Made by a program: the position numbers and the translations under genes
Origin: Glandiceps talaboti
Taxonomy: Eukaryota; Hemichordata; Enteropneusta; Spengelidae
Assembly (NCBI RefSeq): GCF_964340395.1
Contig: NC_135568.1
Location: 18,639,748-18,703,747 of the forward strand
Length of the DNA stretch: 64,000 nucleotides
Direction: 5' to 3'
Part shown: piece after piece, positions 22,059 through 34,283 of the stretch
How the letters are laid out: the number at the start of each line of letters is the position of its first letter
Numbering within the stretch: position 1 is the first letter of the stretch
Notes under the pieces: model-generated
The model's input: only the letters and a program-made list of their open reading frames with translations
Databases searched by the model: none
Told to the model about the DNA's origin: nothing

Positions 22059-23170
22059 AGTTACACCACAGATGTATTAGGACTCTTCTACTTACACCAC
22101 AGATGTATTATGACTCTCCTAGTTACACCACAGATGTATTAGGACTCTCCTAGTTACATTACACCACAGATGTATTAAGACTCTCCCAGTTACACCACAG
22201 ATGTATTAGGACTCTCCTAGTTACACCACAGATGTATTAAGACTCCCCCCAGTTACACCACAGATGTATTAGGACTCTCCTAGTTACACCACAGATGTAT
22301 TAAGACTCCCCCAGTTACACCACAGATGTATTAGGACTCTCCTAGTTACACCACAGATGTATTAAGACTCCCTCCAGTTATACCACAGAAGTATTAGGAC
22401 TCTCCTAGTTACACCACAGATGTATTAAGACTCCCTCCAGTTATACCACAGAAGTATTAGGACTCTCCTAGTTACACTACAGATGTATTAGGACTCTCCT
22501 AGTTACACCACAGATGTATTAAGACTCTCCTAGTTACACCACAGATGTATTAGGACTCTCCTAGTTACACTACAGATGTATTAAGACTCTCCTAGTTACA
22601 CCACAGATGTATTAGGACTCTCCTAGTTACACCACAGATGTATTAGGACTCTCCCAGTTACACCACAGATGTATTAAGACTCCCCCCAGTTATACCACAG
22701 ATGTATTAGGACTCTCCTAGTTACACCACAGATGTATTAAGACTCCCCCCCCCCCCCCAGTTATACCACAGATGTATTAAGACTCTCCTAGTTACACCAC
22801 AGATGTATTAGGACTCTCCCAGTTACACCACAGATGTATTAAGACTCCCCCCAGTTATACCACAGATGTATTAGGACTCTCCTAGTTACACCACAGATGT
22901 ATTAAGACTCCCCCCCCCCCCCCAGTTATACCACAGATGTATTAGGACTCTCCTAGTTACACCACAGATGTATTAGGACTCTCCTAGTTACACCACAGAT
23001 GTATTAGGACTCTCCTAGTTACACTACAGATGTATTAGGACTCTCCTAGTTACACCACAGATGTATTAAGACTCCCCCCAGTTATACCACAGATGTATTA
23101 AGACTCTCCTAGTTACACCACAGATGTATTAGGACTCTCCTAGTTACACCACAGATGTATTAGGGCTCTT
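22059..23170. repeat. minisatellite array, 31-bp unit, about 36 copies
   Basis: The unit is AGTTACACCACAGATGTATT + AGGACTCTCCT. A subset of units reads AAGACTC followed by 4 to 14 Cs, so a homopolymer is nested inside the minisatellite and varies between copies (22743-22759, 22911-22923). Other variants: ACTACAG, TATACCACAGAAG. Confidence 0.96.
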
Positions 23171-25030
23171 GGAGGATTTTCGAGAGAAAACAAATTTGTC
23201 ACCAGCCAAAAGTTGGGAAAAAATTTGCTGACCAACCCAACACAGAAAAAAGTTATTGTGCTGCAAGTGCAGAAACTAGCTACACTTGTCAAATTCTCAG
23301 GTACATGTGTTTCTGACACCTAAACTTATAAAGTTTCTTGTCCAAGGTTTATACTAACTGTTGGCAAATGCTGAAACAAACCAAAACACTACTTTCAAAC
23401 AAATTACTAAGAATACTGATCTGGCTTAGTACCTTGAATGAATCCTGTAATTTTTCATAATGATAAAATAATTTTAAATGATATGGCATGCAACAATATA
23501 CAATGTATGTTGAGGATTTTTCTCAGTCTTAGTTTTCTGAATTCAAATTTCAATTGTGATCAGGAAAGGGTATTGACACCAGATAGCACATTTTCAGTCC
23601 TCAATAAACCCATACACTCCCCCATGCTGCTCACATGAATTTTAACTAGTATTGTTGCCACCTTGACATATTAAATAGCATCACAAAACACTTTTAGATC
23701 TTGAATTTCAAATATTTCTAGGGGTTCACAGCCCACATTGCTCCCTTGTATTTTGAATCAAATATAATACCTTGACATGTTAAAATAGCACCAGAAAACA
23801 TTCTTTTGGTCCTAGAATTTCAAAAATCTACAGGGGCAGGGAAGGGAATACCCCAGTATCATACCCTCCCCCACTTGGCTCCCTCAAACTTCTATTCAAC
23901 TTTCACCGTCTACTTTCCAATTTTACTAACTACTTTTGGAATATTAAACTGCATTGTTACCTCTTACTTTTGAAATAAGCTACATTCATTTTGTATGTTT
24001 CCTATTATGAGAGAAAATAAAAAGTTACAAAATGCGACGTGATGAGAAACAACACAGCGAAAAGTCAAATTAAACATATACTTATTTATAAGCAAAAAAT
24101 TTTGCTTTACCCCTACTTGGCAAAAAAAAAAAATGATCTAGTTGCGCTTGAAAAAAAATTGGTCATGGCGGTTGAAAAAAATTGTTGTTGGGACCAAATC
24201 ATCCACCCCACACCCCCCGAAATTAAATGGTTTACCCCTTAAGACTTGTGTCATTTTCATTGCATTATGCAGTGCACTCCTGACATTTGCACCACTTTCC
24301 ATAGTTAGTAAGTAACTCAAGCTTTTCAGCTAGGCACTGAGAAGACAGATAAATACTGGTGTACAATCATAGACACTGTCTATGGTACAATAGGAACTGC
24401 ATAGTGACAATCAATAATGCTGGCAGGGTATCACAAAGACTAACGAGGGAGTTCTTCTTTGATTACCTAAATTTGTAAATTCAACTTGAAACTCGAATGG
24501 AAAAAAAACCCTTCCTTCTGGCGGGCGAGTGTTACTTAATTTTCCGTGTTAGTAACACCAGACTCTATGCGACCACAGATCGTGGAGGTAGGAAGGACTG
24601 CTTGAAGAAGAACGGTTGGCGTTGGACGACCCTAGTCACGAGGCTAGTGACTGAAATTTTACCGATCGATATTTTGAAATAACAACATCCCAAATGTCGT
24701 GTGTTTTACTCATAAATTAACGTAATTTACGATGACACTACAAGCTACTATGACAGTTAAGTTTTACTTTACCCAAATAACATTACTATTATTATTAATA
24801 CTATTAACGTTATCACTATTTAAAAAATTAAACGTACAATGTAATGGAAACTTATAATCCCCAGTATTTCTATTCAATGGTAACTACTGGACTATGTAAT
24901 GTTTTATGAAAAGCCTAGTGCAGCTAATTTCTCAAACCGTTTAGTGAACATGTAAGCGGGTGATTTGTCTCGTCTTATTGCCTGAAACCAAGATTGAACG
25001 CGAGTCGCGTCAATAGTCGCATGTCAACAG
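23171..25030. other. mostly unique; degenerate about 110-bp triplicate
   Basis: Around 23540-23890 three diverged segments share (A)TTGACA..TTAAA(A)TAGCA, TTTTNNGTCCT(A)GAATTTC and C-rich ends (CATACACTCCCCCATGCTGC, CATACCCTCCCCCACTTGGC). 24497-24682 is a CpG-richer open frame with no recognised domain. No gene called. Confidence 0.35.
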
Positions 25031-25037
25031 TATAAAT
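25031..25037 (+). promoter_or_regulatory. TATA-like box upstream of a non-coding exon
   Basis: TATAAAT lies about 30 bp before GTGTATCGGCGACAACC and about 100 bp before a good splice donor, in locally GC-richer sequence. It could be the core promoter of a + strand gene, possibly an upstream exon of the CACNB-like gene. Evidence is positional only. Confidence 0.3.
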
Positions 25038-25061
25038 GCCGTGTTACAATGCGTGCAATGA

Positions 25062-25129
25062 GTGTATCGGCGACAACCAAACCATACAGCAACGCCAGCT
25101 CGTGTTTCCAACGACAACATTAGAACCAG
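25062..25129 (+). other. possible 5' non-coding exon
   Basis: It ends TTAGAACCAG|GTACGTGAG, a near-consensus donor. No long frame crosses it. The start is set only by distance from the TATA-like box. Confidence 0.3.
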
Positions 25130-25651
25130 GTACGTGAGAGCGATCGACTGTGTATGTAACGTAAATAGATAATAAATCCGTTGACTGAATGCTTACTTTA
25201 ACGATCTCCAGATTGTCTTCACATCTCCCTGATTAACGTGTTATTCAGTTCCTATATTTCCATTCGCACACACCTTACATGTACAACACGTACAACGACA
25301 GAACCTTGTTGCACTTACAACTTGAAGTTAGTAGTTCTTTTAGTTAGCACCTATTTGCACAGCGCCACCGTACGTTAGACAAACATAAAGAGAATATGCG
25401 CATGCGTGGTGTTGCTATGCGACATGAGACTTGCGACACGATGCGTCAAAAGCCGCGGTACCACCGGGGGGTCTTAGCATGGATGTTCTAATACATCCAT
25501 GATGGTCTTACTTGCTTTTCATAAAATGATTTTTTTTTAAAAAACACTTGACGTGAAATGCTAAAGCGTGAGTGAGTGATTGCAAAACAATCGGTTGGAC
25601 GCGAAAGCCTTGGGAAACTCCTTGTATTAACAGGGAAAACTACAAAGGAAG
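25130..25651. other. CpG-containing unique sequence
   Basis: It contains several CG dinucleotides (e.g. AAGCCGCGGTACCACC at 25450), in contrast to the AT-rich surroundings, compatible with the start of a gene. No exon identified. Confidence 0.3.
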
Positions 25652-25758
25652 CATAGGCACTCGAATCAATTTGTATGATTTTTTAAAAACAAATGTAAAG
25701 TAAATAATTGTTTACTTTACATTTTAAAAAATCATACAAATTGATTCGAGTGCCTATG
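25652..25758. repeat. near-perfect 107-bp palindrome
   Basis: CATAGGCACTCGAATCAATT at 25652 is matched by AATTGATTCGAGTGCCTATG ending at 25758. The arms continue through TGTATGATTTTTTAAAA and ATGTAAAGTAAA with one 4-base bulge. AAG on both sides could be a 3-bp target duplication. Probable foldback MITE. Confidence 0.7.
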
Positions 25759-25963
25759 AAGTGAAGGATAATAGTTTCCTTACATAAACCACAGGGGCTT
25801 GGCACATAAACCACAGGGGCTTTGAATCCATGCCATATTTGTTTATGAATTTTTGTTTTTTGTTCAAAGTTTACTTCTTTTTTTGCAGATATTTTTTTTT
25901 TTTGCTTTTAAAACAATATCTTTTCTCTAGAAGGTGCCATGTAATGATTTGAAAAGCTCAATC

Positions 25964-26206
25964 AATTTTAACTGTTCTTTTGTATGTCTTCTTTTGCTGG
26001 TTTTGCTACTATGACTACCTTGCTATACTAAGCGCCCTCAACTGGTTACCTTTCCTCGTCCATACTCACCACGAAAAAAAGACGTCCTTTCCCCTTTTCA
26101 TGGTGAGCGGGGACAAGGAAGAGGTTGAGGGCGCTCAGTAGAACTAACTCATGAAAAATTTAAATAAATTAGTCATAGTGAAGCGAGTTTAAAAGAACAG
26201 TTAAAT
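25964..26206. repeat. about 240-bp foldback element
   Basis: Outer arms TTTTAACTGTTCTTTT / AAAAGAACAGTTAAA and inner arms AAGCGCCCTCAAC / GTTGAGGGCGCTCAG are inverted, with further imperfect pairing (CTCACCA / TGGTGAG). AAAGCTCAAT occurs just outside both ends (about 25952 and 26217) and may be the target duplication. Confidence 0.55.
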
Positions 26207-27744
26207 TAGTCAGCCCCAAAGCTCAATAACAATCTAGTATGTGACAAGATCTGTTTCATGACTGGAAATCTGTCACTCGAAATCAAAGGGTAAACCTTTG
26301 GCAGTTTGCAAAAATTGATTCAAACAATTGTGAAAATGAATGCCCTCCGGACTTATCTTTGGCATTCAATAATTTTCCGCACATAGACACAACAATGGCA
26401 ACAAAAAAATTGCAATGAAAAATATTATTTAAAATGTACTTAACAATCAACTTTCAGGTGCCATGAAAAGCAAAACATAAAATCGCCGGACTACGCATAG
26501 GTTTTCAAAAACTTTCCTAGCACACTGAAGATGTTTTACAAAGCTTATTTGCCTTTTTATTAGTTGAAACATCATTTCAAAGCACTTTTAAGTTTTCCAT
26601 AGCTACTTTGCTAGAAATCAATGGCCATGTGGCGTCCGTCGAGAAACTCAGGTAAAACTGATCATTGAACCCTGATAACATTTACGGGTCTTCAAAAAAA
26701 AAACACTGTGACAAACTGATTTTATTCGGCATTCTGTTCCCAGCCACTATAGTACAATTGTTTAGCTTCGCTGGGGGTCTAGGAGTGACCGACGTGATAC
26801 ATGTATTCATTTTCAAGGGACCCCCCCCCCCGGCCATTATACATCCCTGTGGTAACAGTATAGTAATATCCTGCCAATGTAAATTTATGTTTTTCGGTAG
26901 GTATATTCAACCAAAAATAATATTTTCTAGTGGTTTGCAGAAAAGCGTGAAAATGTTGTTTTGTCGGCATGGTTAATGTAGCTATGTTGAGCTTTAGAGA
27001 GGCTTTTGTTATTTTGGATACAAATGGAGTAAAGTAAGTGGCAAGGTGACACCAAGGTGACGATGATGTAATCTCGTGTGGCAGGATTTCCATGACCATT
27101 GATTGGTTACAAGTTTGGGAGTAGTAATTTGATTGGCTACTCCATTAGACGGTAGCGTGACTTTGAGAAGTGGGCTCACGTACGTAGGTAGGAGGTACTA
27201 GACACAGCAAGGGGCCAACCACCCCACGTGTTTCGTAATTTTCCGGAATTTTTCCTTTCTTGAAAAACGAATGATATATCAATAACAATCAATGCCTTCT
27301 GATTTGACTTGGTAACACACGCTTTTCAAGAGATTTTTTCTCTTTTTTTAGTGCGGATTGATCAACCATGTGAGGTTATTATCAACTACTATAATAATAT
27401 ATAAAAACTTTGACCCTGCACGCACATTTTTGACACCAAAATTGATTTTGCCTCCCGCGCTCGAATTACAGATCGTAGATTCATGCCGTTTTCGGCCACC
27501 AGCTGCTACAGGTCCAGGCACATGTTGGTGCACAAAAAGAGTAATAAAATGATAGATTTTGACGGGAAAAAAAAACAGTTTTATAAGTCTCGTGGTCTCG
27601 TGTAGAGTGAGATCTCGTGCATGGCATGTAGCAACTTTTGTAGCGACTGCGACGTGACCCCCCGTCGCTTACCCTATTCATTCGTCGCAACTACGAAATA
27701 ATTCTTGAGTATGAATTACACGAACAATACAATGCCAATGAATG
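26207..27744. other. unique sequence, no gene seen
   Basis: Poly-C near 26821. Two ATTGG (CCAAT-type) words at 27100-27140 and locally raised GC at 27420-27670 might mark regulatory DNA, but there is no supported exon. Confidence 0.3.
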
Positions 27745-27745
27745 C

Positions 27746-27795
<50 letters not shown>

Positions 27796-27860
27796 TAGTC
27801 AGTCAGTCAGTCAGTCAGTCAGTCAGTCAGTCAGTCAACCAACCAACCAACCAACCAACT
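27745..27860. repeat. compound tetranucleotide microsatellite
   Basis: (ATCA)n passes into (GTCA)n and then (ACCA)n. The three tracts differ by single substitutions of one tetramer, suggesting stepwise conversion. Confidence 0.95.
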
Positions 27861-28624
27861 AAACGTAATGTAGCGCTTTTTAGTTGTGACAACGTTAACT
27901 CAACCACGTGATATATATTGCTTGTTCATTTCGCTCGTCATTGCAGTACCGGGAGTAGATAGAACACATATTTGGTATTCGTAAACATGTACGTAATGTA
28001 TGTTAATAGCACTTGGTTGGTATGTACAGATAATGTTTTGAATGTAATCAGGGTGGTTCTAAATTGGGGACACATGAGTAATAAATTTGTTGAATTCGAA
28101 ATATCTTGATTTGCACAATCTCTGGACCATGGTTAGGTCTATCTGGAGTAGAATTGATTTGGAAATGCCACTTCATATGATCCACCAGCATGCAACCATT
28201 CTTTTATGTTTTTTTGTTTTTTTGTATATTTTTGTATATGATACTGGTTAGCTGAGCGAGATCACCAACATTGTTAACGCAGATTAATAAATTGAGATGT
28301 TATCTCAATCTTAAAATCTTCTGTGCCCACATGATTCATGTACTACATTTTCTAACACAATCTTTAAGCGTATGACATTGACAAATGTCAATGTCAAATA
28401 GCCTTTACCGCTACCACAAACCGTTGTTCATTCTGTAGCAATATGCACAATATTGAGTTCAGTACTCACGAATTGATACAACAAAACAACAACATTGTAG
28501 TTTTGCAGGATGGCTTAGAGAACGCATCATGGTTGGTGTATAAATAACTTTAATACAGAAATGATATCTATGTGATCTTGATATTGAAGATGCATGTTTT
28601 ATTTAATTTCACATTATTTTACTG
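27861..28624. other. unique AT-rich sequence
   Basis: No exon or repeat recognised. CACGTG at 27905 is an isolated E-box word. Confidence 0.3.
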
Positions 28625-28645
28625 TGTGTGTGTGTGTGTGTGTGT

Positions 28646-28695
<50 letters not shown>

Positions 28696-28698
28696 GTG
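28625..28698. repeat. (TG)n microsatellite
   Basis: Interrupted TG tract followed by a G/A-rich stretch. Confidence 0.95.
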
Positions 28699-29489
28699 GT
28701 CGTGGGGAGGGGGGAGGGGGAGGGGGAAATAAATAGTTCAGAAATGAAATATGGAATGAAATAAGGTATCAGGATGGTTTTTTAAAAATTATGAATTGAT
28801 AGAATTGAAATTTGATGAACAAGGTGTAAAGGACATTGATTTTCAGAAATAGAACAATACCTCGAGCGCGATATTGAGAAAGCAATATGTCGTTGTCGTC
28901 GTCGTTGTTTTGGGGGAACCATTGGCAATGAACAAAATCTATCACAAGTTACTCCTAAACAGCCAAATATTTCCTCGTTGTCCACATTGTGAAGCACACT
29001 TGTTAATATATAAAATGTAAAAGCATCTACATACAAATCTTATTGTGCTTCCTATTACCCAGAATAAAACATTTGAGCTTCCTGCTATGTGCCCTTGATC
29101 GTGTCGGACACAGTGATATTAATTTTCATGTCAGGCCAACTATACCTAGTGTACTATAGCAGTGACCAGTGACACTGTATCGCCCTACAGTTCAAATTGC
29201 AACAAATTATACTCGTATAAAAATTACCTACATTGTCTCCCCATGAAAATAGTATCAATGGATGTATGTACGTACGACCGGCACAGTTACAGCGTCACCA
29301 GCGACAGAACTGAGAATTCAAATATCAAATTAACACTAATTAGCGTACATCTCACCGCTGTAGGCGCCCTTTACGAACAGGGCCAACTTTAGGATCTAGG
29401 AGTCGGGGAGGGGGAATAGTTATTTTAATCACACGTTTCTGAAAAAAATGCGTGTGTCTCCTTAAAACCAAAATAAACTAACAACCACA
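28699..29489. other. unique sequence
   Basis: Nothing assigned. (GTC)n-like GTCGTTGTCGTCGTCGTTG at 28890 is a short imperfect triplet tract. Confidence 0.3.
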
Positions 29490-30577
29490 TACTATACCAC
29501 AACTTAGTATTAATGTATTGTATTGAGTACCTATTTTCAAGGAAAAGTTTAAATGTAAATCTAAAATCAAAGATCTCTGAATGTCTCCTACCACCGATAT
29601 TAACATATGCGGCTGAAATATGGGCAATTAATACAATGATGAAGAACTGGGACAAAACAGAGATTGAAAAATGCCATCTAAAATGGTGTAGACAAATTTT
29701 AAACGTTAACAACAAAACAAGTAGTGTCGGAACTTGGTAGAATGTCACTTTTGCCAACCATCCAAGTGAAAGTAATACAGTACTATAGAAATATAGAAGA
29801 CAATAAGAAAGGACACATTTATCACGCTATGAAAGAATTACAAGAAACGAAAGAAGGAATATGGAATTTAAAACTTCAACAATACCACAAAGGAACACTT
29901 TTTGAACATTTGTAAAGATTATGTCACTAAAAAATGGACCAAAAACAGTAACAGCCAGGACTCAAAGCTCAGAACTTAGACAATAAGATACTAACAATTA
30001 TTTTAACATTATGAAAAAAATAGATAGAGAGGAAGTTAGTTTAATCGCAATACTTAGACTGCGCTCACGTGATCTACAAATTGAAACTGGAAGACATAAA
30101 AGACCCAAAACTAGAGATAAAAACAGATTATGTAACACGTGCAATATGATAGAAGATAAAATACACTTTATTATAACATGCAACAACTATAATATTGAGA
30201 GACAACACATGTATATCAGAATAAGTGCAATCAGTGGGCTTTCATAAAATCAGCGCTCATCAAAAGGAAAGACATTATATAGAGTTAAAAAAATATACAT
30301 TACATTTATCTAACCAAAAGTTTACACTTTCGTATAAACCATATTTTTTTCTTGTTATCTATTATTACTGTAGTTTATATATTTACTAAGTTTGTTTTAG
30401 CACCAAATACTTATTGCAGAAAATCCAATGAAGAAATGTAGTTTTCTTGACGGATGCAATAAAGATTCTATTCTATTCTATTCTATTCTATTCTATTCTA
30501 TTCTATTCTATTCTATTCTATTCTATTCTATTCTATTCTATTCTATTCTATTCTATTCTATTCTATTCTATTCTATA
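29490..30577 (+). mobile_element. 5'-truncated LINE with (TTCTA)n tail
   Basis: Conceptual pieces in order on the + strand: KISECLLPPILTYAAEIWAI with EIEKCHLKWCRQILNVN, then after a frameshift near 29727 ELGRMSLLPTIQVKVIQYY, then a stop near 29913, then IAILRLRSRDLQIETGRHKR and the knuckle LCNTCNMIEDKIHFIITC (CX2CX7HX4C). This is the region after the reverse-transcriptase core of CR1/L2-like LINEs. The 3' end is GCAATAAAGATTCTA followed by about 21 TTCTA pentamers (30468-30577). Frameshift and stop show it is dead. The reverse transcriptase catalytic core is missing. Confidence 0.85.
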
Positions 30578-30936
30578 AGTATACGTGTGTCCTGCACTTG
30601 GTTGGGATTTCTTGAACTTTAATACAAGTAACTTGTTCTGGACCGAAGCTGGCCGGGAAGATGTTTTTTCTACTAAGAAATGTGTGATTTCGGGTTTCGG
30701 GTGGTGTAGTTATGTTAAAATGATTTAACTCAAACACAGTCACTGTTATATACACATACACATTTTATTTCGGGCATGCTAACAAAGACTGAAATTGCGA
30801 CAGCAACAAAGAAAAATACAAACAACAAAGTGTGATAAACACGGGATTTGATTTTTAAATAAGGCAGTTACTAGGAATTACTCAAGTTTAGAACTCCAGA
30901 ATCTGATTGCATAAATACTAAACAGTACTGCAATAT
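30578..30936. other. unique sequence
   Basis: Nothing assigned. Confidence 0.3.
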
Positions 30937-31236
30937 TCAAAACTGGGGGTTTTGGGCTTTTCCCCGCAAAAAGTCCAGCACATGACGATTCCAGAAATCG
31001 ACAACAATTTCTCTGATACTGGTCTCTGACTCTTTGTATGTTTTTCGTTGTGGTGGTGCTGGTTCACCTGCGATGAACTGATTCACGATAATGTTGTTCA
31101 GCGCAGTCACACCCTTCTTGGTCTTTAGATAAAAGTGATAAACACCGCCTGAAATCACGCCTTTCATTCGCACTACATTGGGTAGAAATGCTAAGTAACC
31201 CTCAAACACACCTTACTTGGTCGAATAGTGCGCCAT
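30937..31236 (-). pseudogene. intronless 99-codon frame with one in-frame stop
   Basis: On the minus strand an ATG in good Kozak context (ACTATGG, 31236) starts MAHYSTK, then TAA, then the same frame continues open for 91 codons: GVFEGYLAFLPNVVRMKGV, a middle with VYHFYLKTKKGVTALNNIIV, and IREIVVDFWNRHVLDFLRGK before the stop at 30937. The second part has convincing protein-like composition. The stop at codon 8 suggests a pseudogene, or AA|GTAAGG could be a splice donor. I do not recognise the family. Confidence 0.35.
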
Positions 31237-31457
31237 AGTCCTACAATAGGCATTTGTTCGAGGGCATTTGTCCGGGGGGGGGGGGGTTGTTGTTGTTGTC
31301 CGGGGGCGTTTGTCCTGTTACCAAAATTTAATATTAGTACTATGCTTTCCGTATTTCAAAAGATGACAAACACTTCTTTCAAACAAACTTAAGATTTACA
31401 GGACATGTCGATGTACATTTGTATGTCCGCCCTTCAGTTATCTTATTGTATAGAGCA

Positions 31458-34117
31458 CCCGGGGGGCAACTCCCATAGGCGGCTATACGGCCGGGGGAGG
31501 GTCCGCGCGAAAGGGGTCGTTTTTTATGCTGGTTGGTATCAGAAAGGGTATACTTTTCATGAAGTGTTGGTATCAGAAAGGGTCTGTAAATCAGACTATG
31601 CAATCTGGAAGCGTTTCAACCTGTTTTTCTTCCTTGAAAACTTCTCTCGTCGCTCACGCCACTTCAGATCTAGGGCCACCTCCCCCTGAAAACCCTTGGT
31701 TTTAATCACGTACAGCATGCAATATTCCTGCAACCATAACCAGACTGAGCTCGAGCATGTCTCCAGCAATGGTATAATGTGTAAACATCCAAAAATCCAA
31801 GAACCGGACCATAATGATAATTATCAACATATAGATGATGATGGGGTTATCAGATTTGTAGTGCCACCATCAACACAAGACAACAGACTGAGTGCTAGTG
31901 GGCTGAGACGGTTACGGCGAACAAGGACAGTTCGATCAGTACCGTAGCCTGTGGGGGGGGGCAAGGGGGGCAGCTGCCCCCCCCCCCCCTGAGATTTTGG
32001 AAAAAAGAAAGAAAAAAAGCTACTTTTTGAATACATAGCGATGCTATTAAAATCGTCATTTACGTGACGATTCCTAGCATGCGCGATTTAAATGGATAGT
32101 TCACTAAAGTGACTGTACACTGACTCCTGGCTAATATGTATCTTATATCGCTATTGTACGCTGGCTTAACTTTGAATAAAAGTGTGTCCAGTTCAAAATT
32201 GTAACTTTTTGCAGCAAATTAAAAATTCTTTGTGCGGGAAAGTACAAAAGAAGTGCACACATGCACTGTGCATTTTCCGCGAGTAACAGTAGTCTTGAAA
32301 TTCTCCTTCATTTGAAGATAGGAAGTCGCAATTATAATGTCAGCGAGTGAAAATAAAAAAAAAGACGGAAAAAGTCGTTCAACGTGAGGTCGCCTGCTAT
32401 GCTGCATGCAGTGACTCCGAAGTTGCGCTCGATCTCATTTACATCTTGTTCCTTATATTAAAACATTTCATACTGATAAAACCGCAGATCTCTTTTTGGA
32501 ATATTTGGTGGCCCTGAAAAACTATTAAACTAGGTACGCAGTTTAAGATCCACTATTTGAAGATATTTCTTTCAATAATTGTGTTCGACGTTGTCTTTCG
32601 TTAAAATGTTGTTTGATATAATTATCCCATTGCATACTGACACTAGCGTTATTCCGCAATTCATTTAGAAGCGACAATTTGCTATGGAAAGCATGGCCCT
32701 CAGTAAACAGAACTGTACCTTCGACATCAAAATCCAAACTTCAATTTCCATTATAATGATAATGGCAAGGAGAATTCACTGAGTTCACCTTGGGTTCCGA
32801 CATAAACGAGGCCATAACAGTTTTGGAAGTTGGGTAAAGAAAATGATTATTTTGTTGTGTTACTTATTTGAGAAAGCACCATCCATTTTTTTACCTTGAA
32901 TGTGACATCTTTTCGGCAACTACTTTGAAAGATACGACATTAGGCCAGAAAAAATGAAAAAGCTGTTCAACCTACCCATATATTTTTTCTGGTGATGGGC
33001 AATATATCCTCATGCGGGCTTCGCATTTTTGTTCAAAATTAAGGATATTTCTTTATATTTTCTGAATAGTACATGTAACACTATACATTTGAGTCTATTC
33101 CAAATTATATAATATCTTATAGAGTGGTTTACTTGGCTCTGATGTTGCATACAAGCATGAATTGAGATTAAGTATCCAATGTGCACTAAAAAGAATTAAA
33201 CAATGTTTACGACCATTGGGCCATCACCAGTCTGAAAGTCTTGAAATGTTTTGCTCTTTATTCGGGATATTTTGGAACCAAATTAAACTTCAGGAGAAGT
33301 CATTTACCATGTGCACAGTACATCATTCCACATACTATCTTTCTTTGCCACAAAATACACTTCCAGATAATATGTAACGCATAGCATAATTGTTTCAATT
33401 CTGGTATTTTATTATGTCTATGGTTTGATATTCTATGCCTCTAAATGGCCTCCTACACTGTCTTATTTTCAATTTTCTTTTTCACCTTTGGAGTTGTCTC
33501 CTTCCAATGCATCATTGTACCATATGATTTGATATCTCCACTGTAGTGTAGGTGACAGAAGGGGTGGCTAAAATAATGCTCGAGATTCAATTGGCGGGGC
33601 TTAACATTTTTGAGAAGAGAGGGTGAGAGGAACTACAACATTTGTTTGCAGACAAATTGCATGAGATAGTATCACGATGACTGAATAAGTTCTATCTAAA
33701 CTCGACCTGAAATATTTTGCTATCATTATATATGGTTTGTTTTATCCTTGTCAAGCATTGTGAAAAAATGAAATCGACCTACTTACCCAATATGATGGGT
33801 TAGGTTACCCGTTGACCAGCATTTTTTATTTTTTCTGACCATACATATGATATTTAATTGCGTATGCTAAAATAGATATTATGTAAATTGCATGCACATT
33901 TATGTAAATTAGCACGATTGCACCAAGACAAAGTTCTGCCCTGGCAATTTGGTCAGGCTACGGCCCTATCGATTGCACTTAGAGTAATTAAAATGGTATC
34001 AGAAAGGGTATCCTTTTTTGCATAAAAGTGATATCACAACAGTTTGGGTTTTAATGCTTGTGATTAGCCCCCCCCCCCCCCGTAATGTTACCCATGGAGT
34101 TGCCCCCCCCCCCCGGG
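31458..34117. mobile_element. 2.66-kb hAT-like DNA transposon with 8-bp target duplication
   Basis: The left tip CCCGGGGGGCAACTCC and the inverted right tip GGAGTTGCCCCCCCCCCCGGG (31458 and 34117; first 20 bases quoted in part) are flanked by ATAGAGCA on both sides (31450-31457 and 34118-34125). Subterminal GGTATCAGAAAGGGTAT occurs twice near the left end (about 31531, 31568) and once near the right (33995). An 8-bp duplication is typical of hAT elements. No intact transposase is visible; short frames near 32543-32737 (-) and 33162-33377 (+) could be remnants. A second inverted pair, CCGTAGCCTG at 31943 and CAGGCTACGG near 33953, may mark another element nested inside. Confidence 0.6.
31744..31947 (+). 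CDS. coding-like segment, possible exon end
   Basis: An AACCAG acceptor-like site precedes 67 open codons with balanced composition: acidic (IQEPDHNDNYQHIDDDG), then IRFVVPPSTQDNRLSASG and a basic tail (LRRLRRTRTVRSVP) ending at TAG. The stop lies within CCGTAGCCTG, the tip of a G-rich inverted repeat, so the frame may have been cut by an insertion. It lies within the hAT-like element. Function unknown. Confidence 0.3.
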   Translation, partial: TELEHVSSNGIMCKHPKIQEPDHNDNYQHIDDDGVIRFVVPPSTQDNRLSASGLRRLRRTRTVRSVP

Positions 34118-34283
34118 ATAGAGCATAAATTGATACATTTGTAGCAGCATGATTCGTGTGGTGTGTTTTTTTATCTTATTTTAGGAAAACACTAATCTAA
34201 GCAATAATACGTGTCCCTTTGGTTTTAGAAATGTGTACACGAGTCTGTTAAAGCTGCACTAGCTGCTACGGGAACGTTTTTTT

